Source: MED660 sp002691025
GTDB lineage: Bacteria; Myxococcota_A; UBA9160; UBA4427
Reading direction: 5' to 3'
Assembly (NCBI GenBank): GCA_002170485.2
Contig: NHDZ02000146.1
Coordinates: 1 to 9,507, forward strand
DNA: 9,507 nt
Of this stretch, positions 1-6,662 are shown piece after piece; within the stretch, counting starts at the first letter, position 1; each line of letters starts with the position of its first letter. The position numbers and the translations under genes were made by a program. The notes below the pieces were generated by a model that did not search any database, was not told the origin of the DNA, and was given only the letters and a program-made list of their open reading frames with translations.

Positions 1-474
1 CATCCCCGCCATGAGGATGTTCATCGAGAGAAACTCGGGAACGAAGGTCATCCGGAGTGATTTCAGGTAGTCGCCGCCCGCCATGTCCCTCATGGCGAAG
101 GCCTGGAAGAACAGCCAGCCGAAGCTGAAGCCGAGCACGTACTCGAGGGCGAAATCAAGTGCGAATGAGAGTGTGAGGATCGAGGCGATGGCCGCGCCGA
201 TGATGATTCCGAGGCCATCGCCGCTGGCACAGTGCATGGTCGAGCCGAGTACCTGCTTCCAGGTCGGAGCCACGTATTGTTCATGGGTGCCCGGCAGTGG
301 TTCCCGGCAACCGAGAACATAGAAGAACGCGGCGAGCGGCCCGGCGAAGATCGTCAGGATGATGAATCCCCAGCGGAGCGCGGTGGCCTCCGGTGTTCGC
401 CACACGTCGATGGCGACGAACAGGACTGACATCCCGGTCAGGATGAACCAGAGCAGCATGATCCCATCAAGCAT
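1..474 (-). CDS. DUF4396 domain-containing membrane protein (N-terminal part, 3' end outside window)
   Basis: The frame is open from ATG at 474 to the window edge, giving 158 residues. The start is supported by a GGAGG ribosome-binding site six bases upstream; a second Met at residue 6 has no better site. Two hydrophobic stretches (about residues 6-24 and 35-55) look like membrane helices. A short loop with Trp72 follows, then a longer hydrophobic region (about 86-128) that could hold two more helices. I recognise the DUF4396 signature from memory: the STMHCASGDGLGI stretch (78-90), the FQAFAMRDMAGG stretch (123-134) and the RMTFVPEFLSMN stretch (141-152). The family has conserved Cys, His, Asp and Met residues but no function I can state with confidence. 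It is an inner-membrane protein by inference. It begins 195 bases after the GH16 stop, so it probably has its own promoter. Confidence 0.85.
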   Translation of the reverse strand, partial: MLDGIMLLWFILTGMSVLFVAIDVWRTPEATALRWGFIILTIFAGPLAAFFYVLGCREPLPGTHEQYVAPTWKQVLGSTMHCASGDGLGIIIGAAIASILTLSFALDFALEYVLGFSFGWLFFQAFAMRDMAGGDYLKSLRMTFVPEFLSMNILMAGM

Positions 475-620
475 GGTAGGCCTCCGGTTGGAGCATACAG
501 CCTTGCTCTCATGGCGCCATGATTCATGGGGTGGCCATCGCGTGTGGTGCTGCAAACAAGCCTCTGACGAGACTGTTGCAACCAGTCGAAGCCAGAAGGC
601 CGTCGGGGCCGATTTCGGTG

Positions 621-639
621 GCGGCAGAAGTCGTGCCGC
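621..639 (-). terminator. Weak hairpin downstream of the GH16 gene
   Basis: A 6-bp GC stem (621-626 with 634-639) and a 7-base loop lie about 30 bases past the GH16 stop codon on the minus strand. No T-tract follows, so an intrinsic terminator is only weakly supported. Confidence 0.2.
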
Positions 640-669
640 ACGCCTCACCCGGTCATCTGGCGGATCCGG

Positions 670-1698
670 TCAGGGACAGGCGCCCCAGGCGCCGAGCAGG
701 AGACCGAGGTCCGAGGCGTTCACGGTGCCGTCGCCATTGACGTCCGATTCGGGCCTGCTCTTCCCATTGGTGTTCCAGAGCGAGAGGAGGATCCCGAGGT
801 CCGCCGCGTCGACCTTGCCGTCGCCCGTGATGTCGCCCGGGCATTCGCGATCGAGCCCGGGGCCGCTCAGGATGGTGTGTCCGTTGTCATAGATCCGGAC
901 GTAGTCCACGAGATACGCCGCGGGCAGCGTTGCAGTGATGCCGTTCGGATTGGTGATCCCGGTGAACGAGCCTCCGACCGCCAGGTTGATGATGAGAAAA
1001 TGCGGTGCGTGAAACTCGTGTCCGCTCATCGCGTCCCGGTTGGCGATATTCATCACCCAGACCTGCTGGCCGTCGACGAACGTTCGGATCGCGTCCGGCG
1101 TCCACTCCAGGCGAAAGACGTGAAAGTCGTCGCTCAGATCTTCCGCGGTCGTTCGTTGTTGGCCGTAACTCGCATACGCGCCTTCGAAATCCCAATGTGC
1201 CGTCGAATAGACCCGGCGGTTCACTTCTCCGTTCGCGATCGCGTCGCCGCCGCCCATCTCCAGGACATCGATCTCGCCGCACCTCGGCCAACCGACGCTT
1301 GAGATGTCGTTGCCGAGGGTCCAGAACGCGGGCCACAGGCCATCGGCGAGATCAGGAATCCTGATCCTGGCCTCGACGGTCCCGTATTGGAACATGACCT
1401 TGCCCTCGCTCTTGATTCGGCCGGACGTGAAGTGTCCGTCAGCCTCTCGTCGGGCCTGGATCGCGAGGGTTCCTCCCACGACCCGCACGTTCTGCGGGGA
1501 GTCGGTGTAGATCTGGAGCTCGTTGTTCACGCCGAGGTCTCCGAGATCATGGGTCCAGATCGCGGGGTCGGGGGCGCCGGTTCCGTTGAACTCTTCGCTC
1601 CAGAGCAGGGCGTCCTGCGCCAATGCCGTCGACGAAGCGACGCAAGAGAGTGCAGCGAGCATGAGGCGGGTGTCTCGGGCGATGGTCATGGCGTTCAT
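670..1698 (-). CDS. Secreted GH16 endo-beta-glucanase (laminarinase-like) with C-terminal dockerin pair
   Basis: This is a 342-residue protein. The start chosen is ATG 1698, with an AAGGA motif a few bases upstream and a signal peptide directly after it (about residues 1-27, hydrophobic 12-26, likely cut after Ala-Leu-Ala). The frame stays open 89 codons further upstream, but that part is Arg-rich and not protein-like. Residues 33-270 match glycoside hydrolase family 16: a SEEFNG start, GRIKSEGKVMFQYGTVEARI, LWPAFWTLG, and the catalytic motif EIDVLE (142-147). By family knowledge Glu142 is the nucleophile, Asp144 assists and Glu147 is the acid/base. The x-x-x-D-V-L-E spacing is the beta-bulge form seen in laminarinases and lichenases, which cut beta-1,3 or mixed beta-glucans. 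Residues 289-300 and 319-330 are two calcium loops of the D-x-N/T-x-D-G-x-V-D/N-x-x-D type, forming a type I dockerin-like pair. The chain ends WGACP, almost the same tail as the beta-helix protein at 6663. It is predicted to act outside the cytoplasmic membrane. The exact glucan is uncertain. Confidence 0.93.
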   Translation of the reverse strand: MNAMTIARDTRLMLAALSCVASSTALAQDALLWSEEFNGTGAPDPAIWTHDLGDLGVNNELQIYTDSPQNVRVVGGTLAIQARREADGHFTSGRIKSEGKVMFQYGTVEARIRIPDLADGLWPAFWTLGNDISSVGWPRCGEIDVLEMGGGDAIANGEVNRRVYSTAHWDFEGAYASYGQQRTTAEDLSDDFHVFRLEWTPDAIRTFVDGQQVWVMNIANRDAMSGHEFHAPHFLIINLAVGGSFTGITNPNGITATLPAAYLVDYVRIYDNGHTILSGPGLDRECPGDITGDGKVDAADLGILLSLWNTNGKSRPESDVNGDGTVNASDLGLLLGAWGACP

Positions 1699-2045
1699 TC
1701 GGTCCTTGCGTCGATGCCGTGAGCAGGGTTGTTCCCGGGGTTCAGGCCCTCTTGGGGAGTGTAGGGGCGAAACTGCCCGTGGCGAATAATGGCTCGAATT
1801 TCTGGTGAAGTCGCCCCTCCGCAACGGGTGGCAATGACGAATCGGTGTCGGTGGTCCTTTCATTCTGGTTCTTATCCAACGCCCTGCCGACCAGGTCTTG
1901 AAGATCCTCTCGGCCTTTGCGAGAACTCTGGAAGGAGACACTCCGTCCGAAGCGTGCCACGTCACGAGGGCTCGTCCACGTTCGGTACGCGGGAAGCCGC
2001 CACCGATGAGCGCTCTTTCAGGCCTTCATGACTTCGTTCCGAGTC
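1699..2045. other. Intergenic region upstream of GH16 (347 bases)
   Basis: This gap separates the stop of the helical envelope protein (2046) from the GH16 start (1698). It contains the GH16 ribosome-binding site (AAGGA near 1705). An AT-richer patch around 1785-1803 could hold the GH16 promoter, but I cannot name a convincing -35/-10 pair. Frames open through the gap give Arg/Ser/Pro-rich translations with no recognisable domain and no good ribosome-binding site. I see no convincing terminator after the upstream gene, only a 4-bp GC hairpin near 1990-2000. Confidence 0.5.
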
Positions 2046-2627
2046 CTAATCGCGGTCGCGGACTCGGATGTTCTGGTCGGCGACACTCTTGATCTTGTCC
2101 AGGGTCGACTGGATCTTCTTCAAGGTCGGGAACACGCCTGCTTCCGAGATCCTGGCGCCGAGCATGGTGTCGAGAAGGGCTGCATAGGACTCAAGGGCCT
2201 GCTTGCACATCTCTCGATTCTTGAACATGAGACTCTTGCCATTCGGTGACAGCGAGTCCGACGATTTGACGAGAGACTCCGCTCGTTCGACGTCTTTCAG
2301 TGTCTGGTCTATCAAGGCGATGATTTGATCGCCGGTCGCAACGGTGTCTTGAATCGAATCAAGCGCGACCGCATCCTTGCTTGTCGTCCCCTGTGCGTTC
2401 ATGGCGACGGCAAGTTGTCCATCGTCGATGCCGTAGGCGGCTTCGGCATCGGCGAGCTTGGTCGCCACCGCGAAGAGTTCCTCGTTCGCGAACAGCATCG
2501 CCTGCTCGGCGCTCCTTGCCGGTGCCTTGATCCCGAGGTAGTCGCGGGCGAGATCGGGTCGGTACAGATAGCCGAAGACGAGCACGGCAACGAGGCAGAT
2601 CAGCGTGAGGATCGTGGATCGACGCAT
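2046..2627 (-). CDS. Hypothetical helical protein with N-terminal membrane anchor or signal
   Basis: This is a 193-residue protein with start ATG 2627, backed by a strong AAGGAG site eight bases upstream, and stop TAG. Two arginines after Met1 and a hydrophobic stretch (about residues 5-22) indicate a signal anchor or signal peptide, with the rest outside the cytoplasm. The Cys at residue 11 is preceded by Ile, so it is not a proper lipobox. The remainder is mostly amphipathic helix: residues 38-65 (Ala/Glu-rich), 84-122 (regular hydrophobic spacing around DQIIALIDQTLKDVE), 133-160 and 166-187. Pro and Gly breaks fall near 128-130 and 164-167. I do not recognise the family and see no catalytic motif. 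It lies alone: 167 bases from the upstream frameshifted gene and 347 bases before GH16. A coiled-coil-like periplasmic helper protein is a structural description, not a function. Confidence 0.8.
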   Translation of the reverse strand: MRRSTILTLICLVAVLVFGYLYRPDLARDYLGIKAPARSAEQAMLFANEELFAVATKLADAEAAYGIDDGQLAVAMNAQGTTSKDAVALDSIQDTVATGDQIIALIDQTLKDVERAESLVKSSDSLSPNGKSLMFKNREMCKQALESYAALLDTMLGARISEAGVFPTLKKIQSTLDKIKSVADQNIRVRDRD

Positions 2628-2794
2628 TGGGGTTTCTCCTTCTGTGGGGCTGGATCGGTCCGCGCGCGGCTTGGATGACTGCTGGCAACCAACCCGAAGC
2701 CGCAGTTCGTCATCGGGAAGGATCAGGGAGTGTAACGAAGTCGCAAGTCGGGTTGCGAATCACGCGATTTCTGGCAACACCAGTCGAGGATTCG

Positions 2795-3290
2795 TCACCG
2801 GACTCTTTGGTCCGGCTGCGACGCCTCCCTGCGGCGAAGCCGGTCGGTATGAGGAGCGCGGGACGTCGGGCGAAGGGATGATCTGTCCGGGCCGGTCACC
2901 GAGAAGGCTTCGCCTTCGCCGCGAGGCATGTGTGGACCGAAGATTTCTTTGAAGGTTCCCTGAAGGGCGCATGCGTTGAATGCGAATTCCTCGCTGAGTA
3001 CGACCTCCACCGGCCCAAGGAGAGATCATCGGGGAGTAGGAGGGTGAGACGCAGATCCTTTGTGGTGTCGAACAGGTCCATTGGTTTTGGAAGTTGGGTG
3101 GCGGGTGGAATTCCACATCCTTCAATTTCGCAACACCAGAATTTCCGGTCTCGATGTTCCACTCCATGGCCACGACGAACTTCATGAAGAAGTCTTCTGG
3201 GGCGGGCGAGTCGTCGTGCCATTGGCAGCACGATGCGCAGGTCGGTTCCCAGCATTCGCAGGTCCGCCTCGGTAGGGGCGGCCGGCTCAT
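2795..3290 (-). pseudogene. Frameshifted small gene, third in the photolyase operon (decayed or sequencing-error-broken)
   Basis: An ATG at 3290 forms an ATGA overlap with the stop of the photolyase-oxidoreductase gene. From there the protein-like reading frame moves twice. It runs in the start frame to about 3081 (…FFMKFVVAMEWNIETGNSG…). It continues in a second frame from about 3084 to 3013 (PMDLFDTTKDLRLTLLLPDD…), then in a third from 3013 to the TGA at 2795-2797 (PVEVVLSEEFAFNACALQG…). In each segment the named frame has mostly G or C at third codon positions, and the other frames turn Arg/Pro/Ser-rich. Both breaks fit a single missing base and sit at short runs: AAAA (minus strand, near 3085) and GGG (3014-3016). 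Adding one base at each gives 165 residues. The first ~22 codons are ambiguous, because the start frame is Cys-rich (C11, C13, C18, C21, C22) while another frame reads plausibly as EADLRMLGTDLRIVLPMA. The last ~30 residues are Arg-rich and may not be real. I do not recognise a family. Confidence 0.55.
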
Positions 3291-5719
3291 TCCGAAGCCC
3301 TCGCGAACAGGCCTTCGTCCATCACGTCGCCCGGATCGGCGGTTGCGAACGACGGGTCACGGAGAAGGCTCCCGGCGGCCGCGGCGCCACTCTGGAAGGC
3401 GTGTTCCACGCGTCCACCGAGGCACCAGTCTCCGCAGGCGATCGCGCCGCTCGATGCGTCGAGGTGGATCGGCCCACCAAGAGGGGCGTCGACGAGCCCG
3501 TATCGCCAGCGGTGGACCCGGCCGGGGTGATCGATCGTGACACCGAGGGCCGCGGCGGCGGCGGAGCGGAGGCTTTGCTCGACGAACTCGGAATCCGCGT
3601 CGAGGTTGGTTCGAGACCAATCGGGGGTGGCATTGACGGTCCAACACCCTGCGTCGGCGCGGCCGGGGCGTGACGCCTCTCGCGCCATCCAGCGAAGATC
3701 GGGGTTCGGGTCGACCGCGACGTCGAAGCCGGGGTCGTGTCCGATCCCATCGAGCAGCAGCGTCCAGGTCGGATCGAATCGAACGGCGTCGAGCGGATCA
3801 GCGTCGATCCCGGCGGTCCGAAGCAGGTCGGCAGCCTGAGGGGCAGGGGCCGCGACGATGACCCGGTCGGCTTCCCCAAGTTTCGAGTCCGCTTCGTCGA
3901 ATGCAAGCCAGCCCGTGGTGGCCTTTTCCAATCGGGTGACGCGGCGGCCGAACTCGACTGGAAGGTCGCGCTGCAGGTGGCGAACCAGTTCATTCATCCC
4001 CGGCGTTCCCACGAACCATGGCTCTCGTGGACGTGGAAGGACCGAGCCATTCCGGAGGATTCGCGGGTTCCAGCGGGCGATCACGCCGTCCTCCTCCCAG
4101 CTTTCTGAAAGTCGTTGAAGGGCGGGGCCCCGCAACCGAAGCACCTGGCAGCCGTGGTCGTGCCGGGTGCCGTCGCCGCGGCGGCTGCTGGAGCGGCCAC
4201 CGGGGCCTCGGCTCTTGTCGAGTACGGTGACGGGGTGTCCGTGGTCATGCAGGATCCGTGCGGCGTGTGATCCGGCGATACCGGCGCCGATGACCAGCAC
4301 GGATTCGCGTCTGATCCCGCCATGGACGACCGACCGGTATCGATCAAGGTCGAGGCGCTTCACGTGATCCGTCGAGCTTCGGGGGCGAATCGTGCCGAGA
4401 ACAGGACGCTCCGGTTCGAAACCGCGGTCGAAGAGACCGAGGCACCAGAGCAGTCCTCCGATCGAGTTCGCATCCGAACCGTCGAGGGCGTAGCGATCGT
4501 TGAGATCAAGCAGTCGGTCGAGCGACTCCTCCGGTGATGCGGTCCACTCGAGAAGCATCTTTCCCCAGGTCATTCGTACGTTGTTGTGCAGTCGGCCTCG
4601 GCGTGTCAACGAGTCCTGGGCGAGATCCCAGAGGCGATCGCCCGTCCGTCCCCGCGCGAGGGTCTCCCAGGATCGGCGGCCGGGACGTTCGTCGCGGCGG
4701 TGATGATCGAGTGTCTTTCGGGCCCAGGACGGCAGTGCGTCAAGGGAATCATGGCTCGGGTGATGCAGGCAGAAATGATGCGCGAGTTCGCGCCAGACCA
4801 GAAGCTCATCGAGGAACTTCTCACTCCCTTCGCCGCCGGCACGATGGGCTTCGCGGGCGATCCGCATCGGAGAGATCATTCCGTGGTGCAGGTACGGTGA
4901 GAGTCCGCTCACGCCTGCATCGTCGATGGCGTTGTTCCTTCGGCGGTGGTATCTGCTCAAATCGGATTCGCGGAACGTGTTCCAGCGTGCATCGGCGGCC
5001 GTCGTCCCGCCGGGCAGATCGGGGACGGGTCCGATGGTGTGGTCGATGTCCCAGCCTCCGACGAGCGGGCCGAGATCGATCGACGTGAGATCGAGCGTGT
5101 CATCGGGAAGATCTTCGAGCCGGGCTTCCGGTGCGTCCAGCGATGCCGTCGGCCAATCACGGTCGAGTCGATCCTTCCACGCCGTCGCGGCCGCCGAACG
5201 AAACCGAAACGCCCGATCATGCGTGCCGACGATCAGACGCGCCGGCGCGACGCAGGCGGTATCCACCAGTGCGACCTCTCCGGGGACTCCGCTGGCGATC
5301 GCGGCGGTCCAGCGCGGCCAGGGGCGGACCGGCTGGTCTTCGGTAATCAGCAGGCGGGCGCGGGCTGCGAGATGCCGGAGTCCGGAAGGTCCGTCCGGAG
5401 ACGTCGGCGGCGTCACCGACATGCGAATGCCGTGTTCGGCGAGCGCCGCCTGTGTTTCCCGAAGTCCCTCCAGCATGAAGATCGTGTGTCGGTCGTTGGC
5501 GTGCGGGTGGTGTCCGCCGAAGCCCGCATGAACCACGAGCGGGAGTCGCAGGGCGCGAGCCGCTTCGGCAGCGACCTCGAGCAGCGGATTCTCGTCGATG
5601 CGATTGGCATGATGAATCCAGCAGACCACCAGTTCCCCGCCACGACCGTGATCGGCGAAGGGGTGCACCCGTTCCCGGAGGTGGGTGGGCAGGCGGTGAA
5701 TGATCTCGTCGAGGTTCAT
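3287..5719 (-). CDS. Class II photolyase fused to a renalase-like FAD oxidoreductase
   Basis: This is one 810-residue reading frame. ATG 5719 forms an ATGA overlap with the SDR stop; the open frame upstream is only the Arg-rich shadow of the SDR gene. Residues about 28-165 form the N-terminal Rossmann-like photolyase domain (VVCWIHHANRIDENPLL). Residues about 245-465 are the FAD-binding helical domain, with SGLSPYLHHGMISPMRIARE (271-290), LDELLVWRELAHHFC (303-317), RLHNNVRMTWGKMLLEWT (376-393) and LNDRYALDGSDAN (406-418). Compared from memory with the Methanosarcina mazei class II enzyme, Trp364, Trp385 and Trp392 fit its electron-transfer tryptophans (360, 381, 388), and Asn407 fits its flavin N5-contacting asparagine (403). 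This predicts light-driven repair of cyclobutane pyrimidine dimers. Residues 473-790 are a second flavoprotein: VIGAGIAG (476-483), DKSRGPGGRSSSRR (501-514), a DHGCQ motif (521-525) and GDWCLGGRVEHAFQSG (763-778), all typical of renalase-like/COG3380 oxidoreductases. The junction has no in-frame Met or ribosome-binding site, so this is a true fusion as sequenced. The substrate of the second half is unknown. Confidence 0.9.
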   Translation of the reverse strand: MNLDEIIHRLPTHLRERVHPFADHGRGGELVVCWIHHANRIDENPLLEVAAEAARALRLPLVVHAGFGGHHPHANDRHTIFMLEGLRETQAALAEHGIRMSVTPPTSPDGPSGLRHLAARARLLITEDQPVRPWPRWTAAIASGVPGEVALVDTACVAPARLIVGTHDRAFRFRSAAATAWKDRLDRDWPTASLDAPEARLEDLPDDTLDLTSIDLGPLVGGWDIDHTIGPVPDLPGGTTAADARWNTFRESDLSRYHRRRNNAIDDAGVSGLSPYLHHGMISPMRIAREAHRAGGEGSEKFLDELLVWRELAHHFCLHHPSHDSLDALPSWARKTLDHHRRDERPGRRSWETLARGRTGDRLWDLAQDSLTRRGRLHNNVRMTWGKMLLEWTASPEESLDRLLDLNDRYALDGSDANSIGGLLWCLGLFDRGFEPERPVLGTIRPRSSTDHVKRLDLDRYRSVVHGGIRRESVLVIGAGIAGSHAARILHDHGHPVTVLDKSRGPGGRSSSRRGDGTRHDHGCQVLRLRGPALQRLSESWEEDGVIARWNPRILRNGSVLPRPREPWFVGTPGMNELVRHLQRDLPVEFGRRVTRLEKATTGWLAFDEADSKLGEADRVIVAAPAPQAADLLRTAGIDADPLDAVRFDPTWTLLLDGIGHDPGFDVAVDPNPDLRWMAREASRPGRADAGCWTVNATPDWSRTNLDADSEFVEQSLRSAAAAALGVTIDHPGRVHRWRYGLVDAPLGGPIHLDASSGAIACGDWCLGGRVEHAFQSGAAAAGSLLRDPSFATADPGDVMDEGLFARASE

Positions 5720-6474
5720 GACGCCGGCACGCGGAGCGCTCCGAGGCCTCCATCGATTCCGATCGTCTGGCCGGTGACCCAGTCCGCGTCCGATGAAAGA
5801 AGCCAGGCGATGGCGGGGGCCACGTCGTCCGCGATGCCGATTCGGCCGAGGGGGTGCATCTTTCTTGAGTGTTCGAGCGCCCGCTCGCTCCCGGTGATCT
5901 TGGAGGCGAGCGGTGTATCGACGAGCCCGGGTGCGACGACGTTGAATCGGAGGCCACGCGCCGCATAGGTCGCGGCGGCCGCCCGCGCGAGGCCTTCGAC
6001 GCCGGCGCCCGCTGCCGCGATGGCTTCGTGGTTGGAGAGTCCGGTCCCGGCGGCGACGGTCGAAACGAGCACGACGCTTCCGCCGCCCTTGAGGTGCCGG
6101 CCGGCGGCCTTGACGCATGAGAAGGCCGTGGTGAGTTTCGTCGCGATCGTCTCGTTCCACTCTTGCGTGGAGACCATGTGTGCGGGCTTGAGGGAGATGC
6201 AGCCGGCAAGATTGACGATCCCATCGAGCGGCGTGTCCTGGTGGAGGCTTCCCACCAATGATTCCGTGGCATCCGGGTCCCGAGCGTCGAGTCGATGGCG
6301 AGATTCGAGTCCCGCGACGGACTCGAGGGCATCGACGTCCCGGCCGGCACCGATGACCGCGGTTCCCTGGGTCAAGAGGCGGCCAACGAGGGCCCGGCCG
6401 ATCCCACCGCCGGCGCCGACCACCAGGACGCGGCGGCCGGCGGGTGTTGAGGATTGGGGGGATCGATCGTTCAT
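5716..6474 (-). CDS. SDR-family protein with degenerate catalytic tetrad, first gene of the photolyase operon
   Basis: This is a 252-residue protein. ATG 6474 has a GGAG site seven bases upstream. Its TGA overlaps the photolyase start (ATGA), which suggests translational coupling. The fold is a classical short-chain dehydrogenase/reductase. It has a VLVVGAGGGIGRALV glycine loop (16-30; G20, G24, G26), a Leu-Asp-Ala-Arg-Asp stretch (62-66), NLAG (88-91), VVLVSTVAAG (134-143), NVVAPGLVDTPLA (178-190) and WVTGQTIGIDGG (232-243). Ser139 sits at the catalytic serine position. The usual Tyr-x-x-x-Lys reads Ile152-Ala-Ala-Ala-Gly156, and the catalytic Asn position appears to be Lys113. Ordinary SDR redox chemistry is therefore unlikely. 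I recall photolyase-adjacent SDRs with an NHEAIAAAK motif, which lack the Tyr but keep the Lys; here the Lys is Gly as well. It may be a nucleotide-binding or scaffold protein for the flavoenzyme downstream (inference). Confidence 0.9.
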   Translation of the reverse strand: MNDRSPQSSTPAGRRVLVVGAGGGIGRALVGRLLTQGTAVIGAGRDVDALESVAGLESRHRLDARDPDATESLVGSLHQDTPLDGIVNLAGCISLKPAHMVSTQEWNETIATKLTTAFSCVKAAGRHLKGGGSVVLVSTVAAGTGLSNHEAIAAAGAGVEGLARAAAATYAARGLRFNVVAPGLVDTPLASKITGSERALEHSRKMHPLGRIGIADDVAPAIAWLLSSDADWVTGQTIGIDGGLGALRVPAS

Positions 6475-6506
6475 GGTTGCACTCCGATTTGGAAGGGAAT
6501 TCGAGT

Positions 6507-6527
6507 TCTTCGCCGGGGTCGCGAAGA
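6507..6527. promoter_or_regulatory. 7-7-7 inverted repeat upstream of the SDR-photolyase operon
   Basis: A perfect 7-bp dyad, TCTTCGC (6507-6513) and GCGAAGA (6521-6527), is separated by 7 bases. It lies 33-53 bases upstream of the SDR start codon in a 188-base intergenic region. It could be an operator or an mRNA leader hairpin. The regulator is unknown, and the match may be chance in GC-rich DNA. Confidence 0.3.
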
Positions 6528-6597
6528 TCTCCCCTCGTTTCGTCGAAATCAGCGTCGAGTTTCAGCTTCAGAGGCCGGACTCGGGGCGGCGGTCCTG

Positions 6598-6634
6598 GAA
6601 CGAAAGCCCGCCCCGACGCGAGTCGAGGCGGGCT
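6598..6634 (-). terminator. Intrinsic terminator of the beta-helix protein gene
   Basis: On the minus strand AGCCCGCC (6634-6627) pairs with GGCGGGCT (6612-6605). A U·G pair and a further 4-bp CGAC/GTCG stem extend it, closing on the 4-base loop TCGC. The arm is followed at once by TTTCGTT. It begins 28 bases after the stop codon and lies between this gene and the SDR-photolyase operon, so the operon should have its own promoter. Confidence 0.8.
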
Positions 6635-6662
6635 GGTGAGTCGCAGTGGAAGCGTGGGTGTT

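Noticed and set aside
510..521. 12-base palindrome CATGGCGCCATG between GH16 and the DUF4396 gene
   Set aside because: It is a single copy with no partner site. Palindromes of this length occur by chance, and nothing else suggests an operator.
1742..1960. 72-codon frame starting at GTG 1960, including an LDKNQN stretch
   Set aside because: There is no ribosome-binding site and no recognisable domain, and it lies in the GH16 upstream region. The resemblance to a calcium loop is too short to support.
1699..1965. Open frame extending the GH16 protein by 89 residues from a GTG at 1965
   Set aside because: The extension is Arg/Pro/Ser-rich and places a standard signal peptide in the middle of the protein. 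The ATG at 1698 has a ribosome-binding site and the signal peptide directly after it.
2798..2815. Perfect 6-bp hairpin CCGGAC/GTCCGG near the end of the frameshifted gene
   Set aside because: No T-tract follows on the minus strand and it lies just before the apparent stop codon, so I did not call it a terminator.
2903..2917. Perfect GAAGGC-TTC-GCCTTC inverted repeat
   Set aside because: It lies inside the third segment of the frameshifted gene (Gly-Glu-Gly-Glu-Ala codons), has a 3-base loop and no T-tract. It is probably a by-product of codon use.
4946..5968. Long plus-strand open frame of 340 codons opposite the photolyase and SDR genes
   Set aside because: It is antisense to well-supported domains and its translation has no recognisable motif. 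Long shadow frames are expected in GC-rich coding DNA.
5720..6160. 147-codon upstream extension of the photolyase fusion
   Set aside because: It is the out-of-frame reading of the SDR gene (Arg-rich, no domain). The ATGA overlap at 5716-5719 gives the natural start.
5217..6350. Minus-strand open frame of 377 codons rich in Ser, Arg and Pro
   Set aside because: It overlaps the SDR and photolyase genes in another frame and has the low-complexity composition of a shadow frame.
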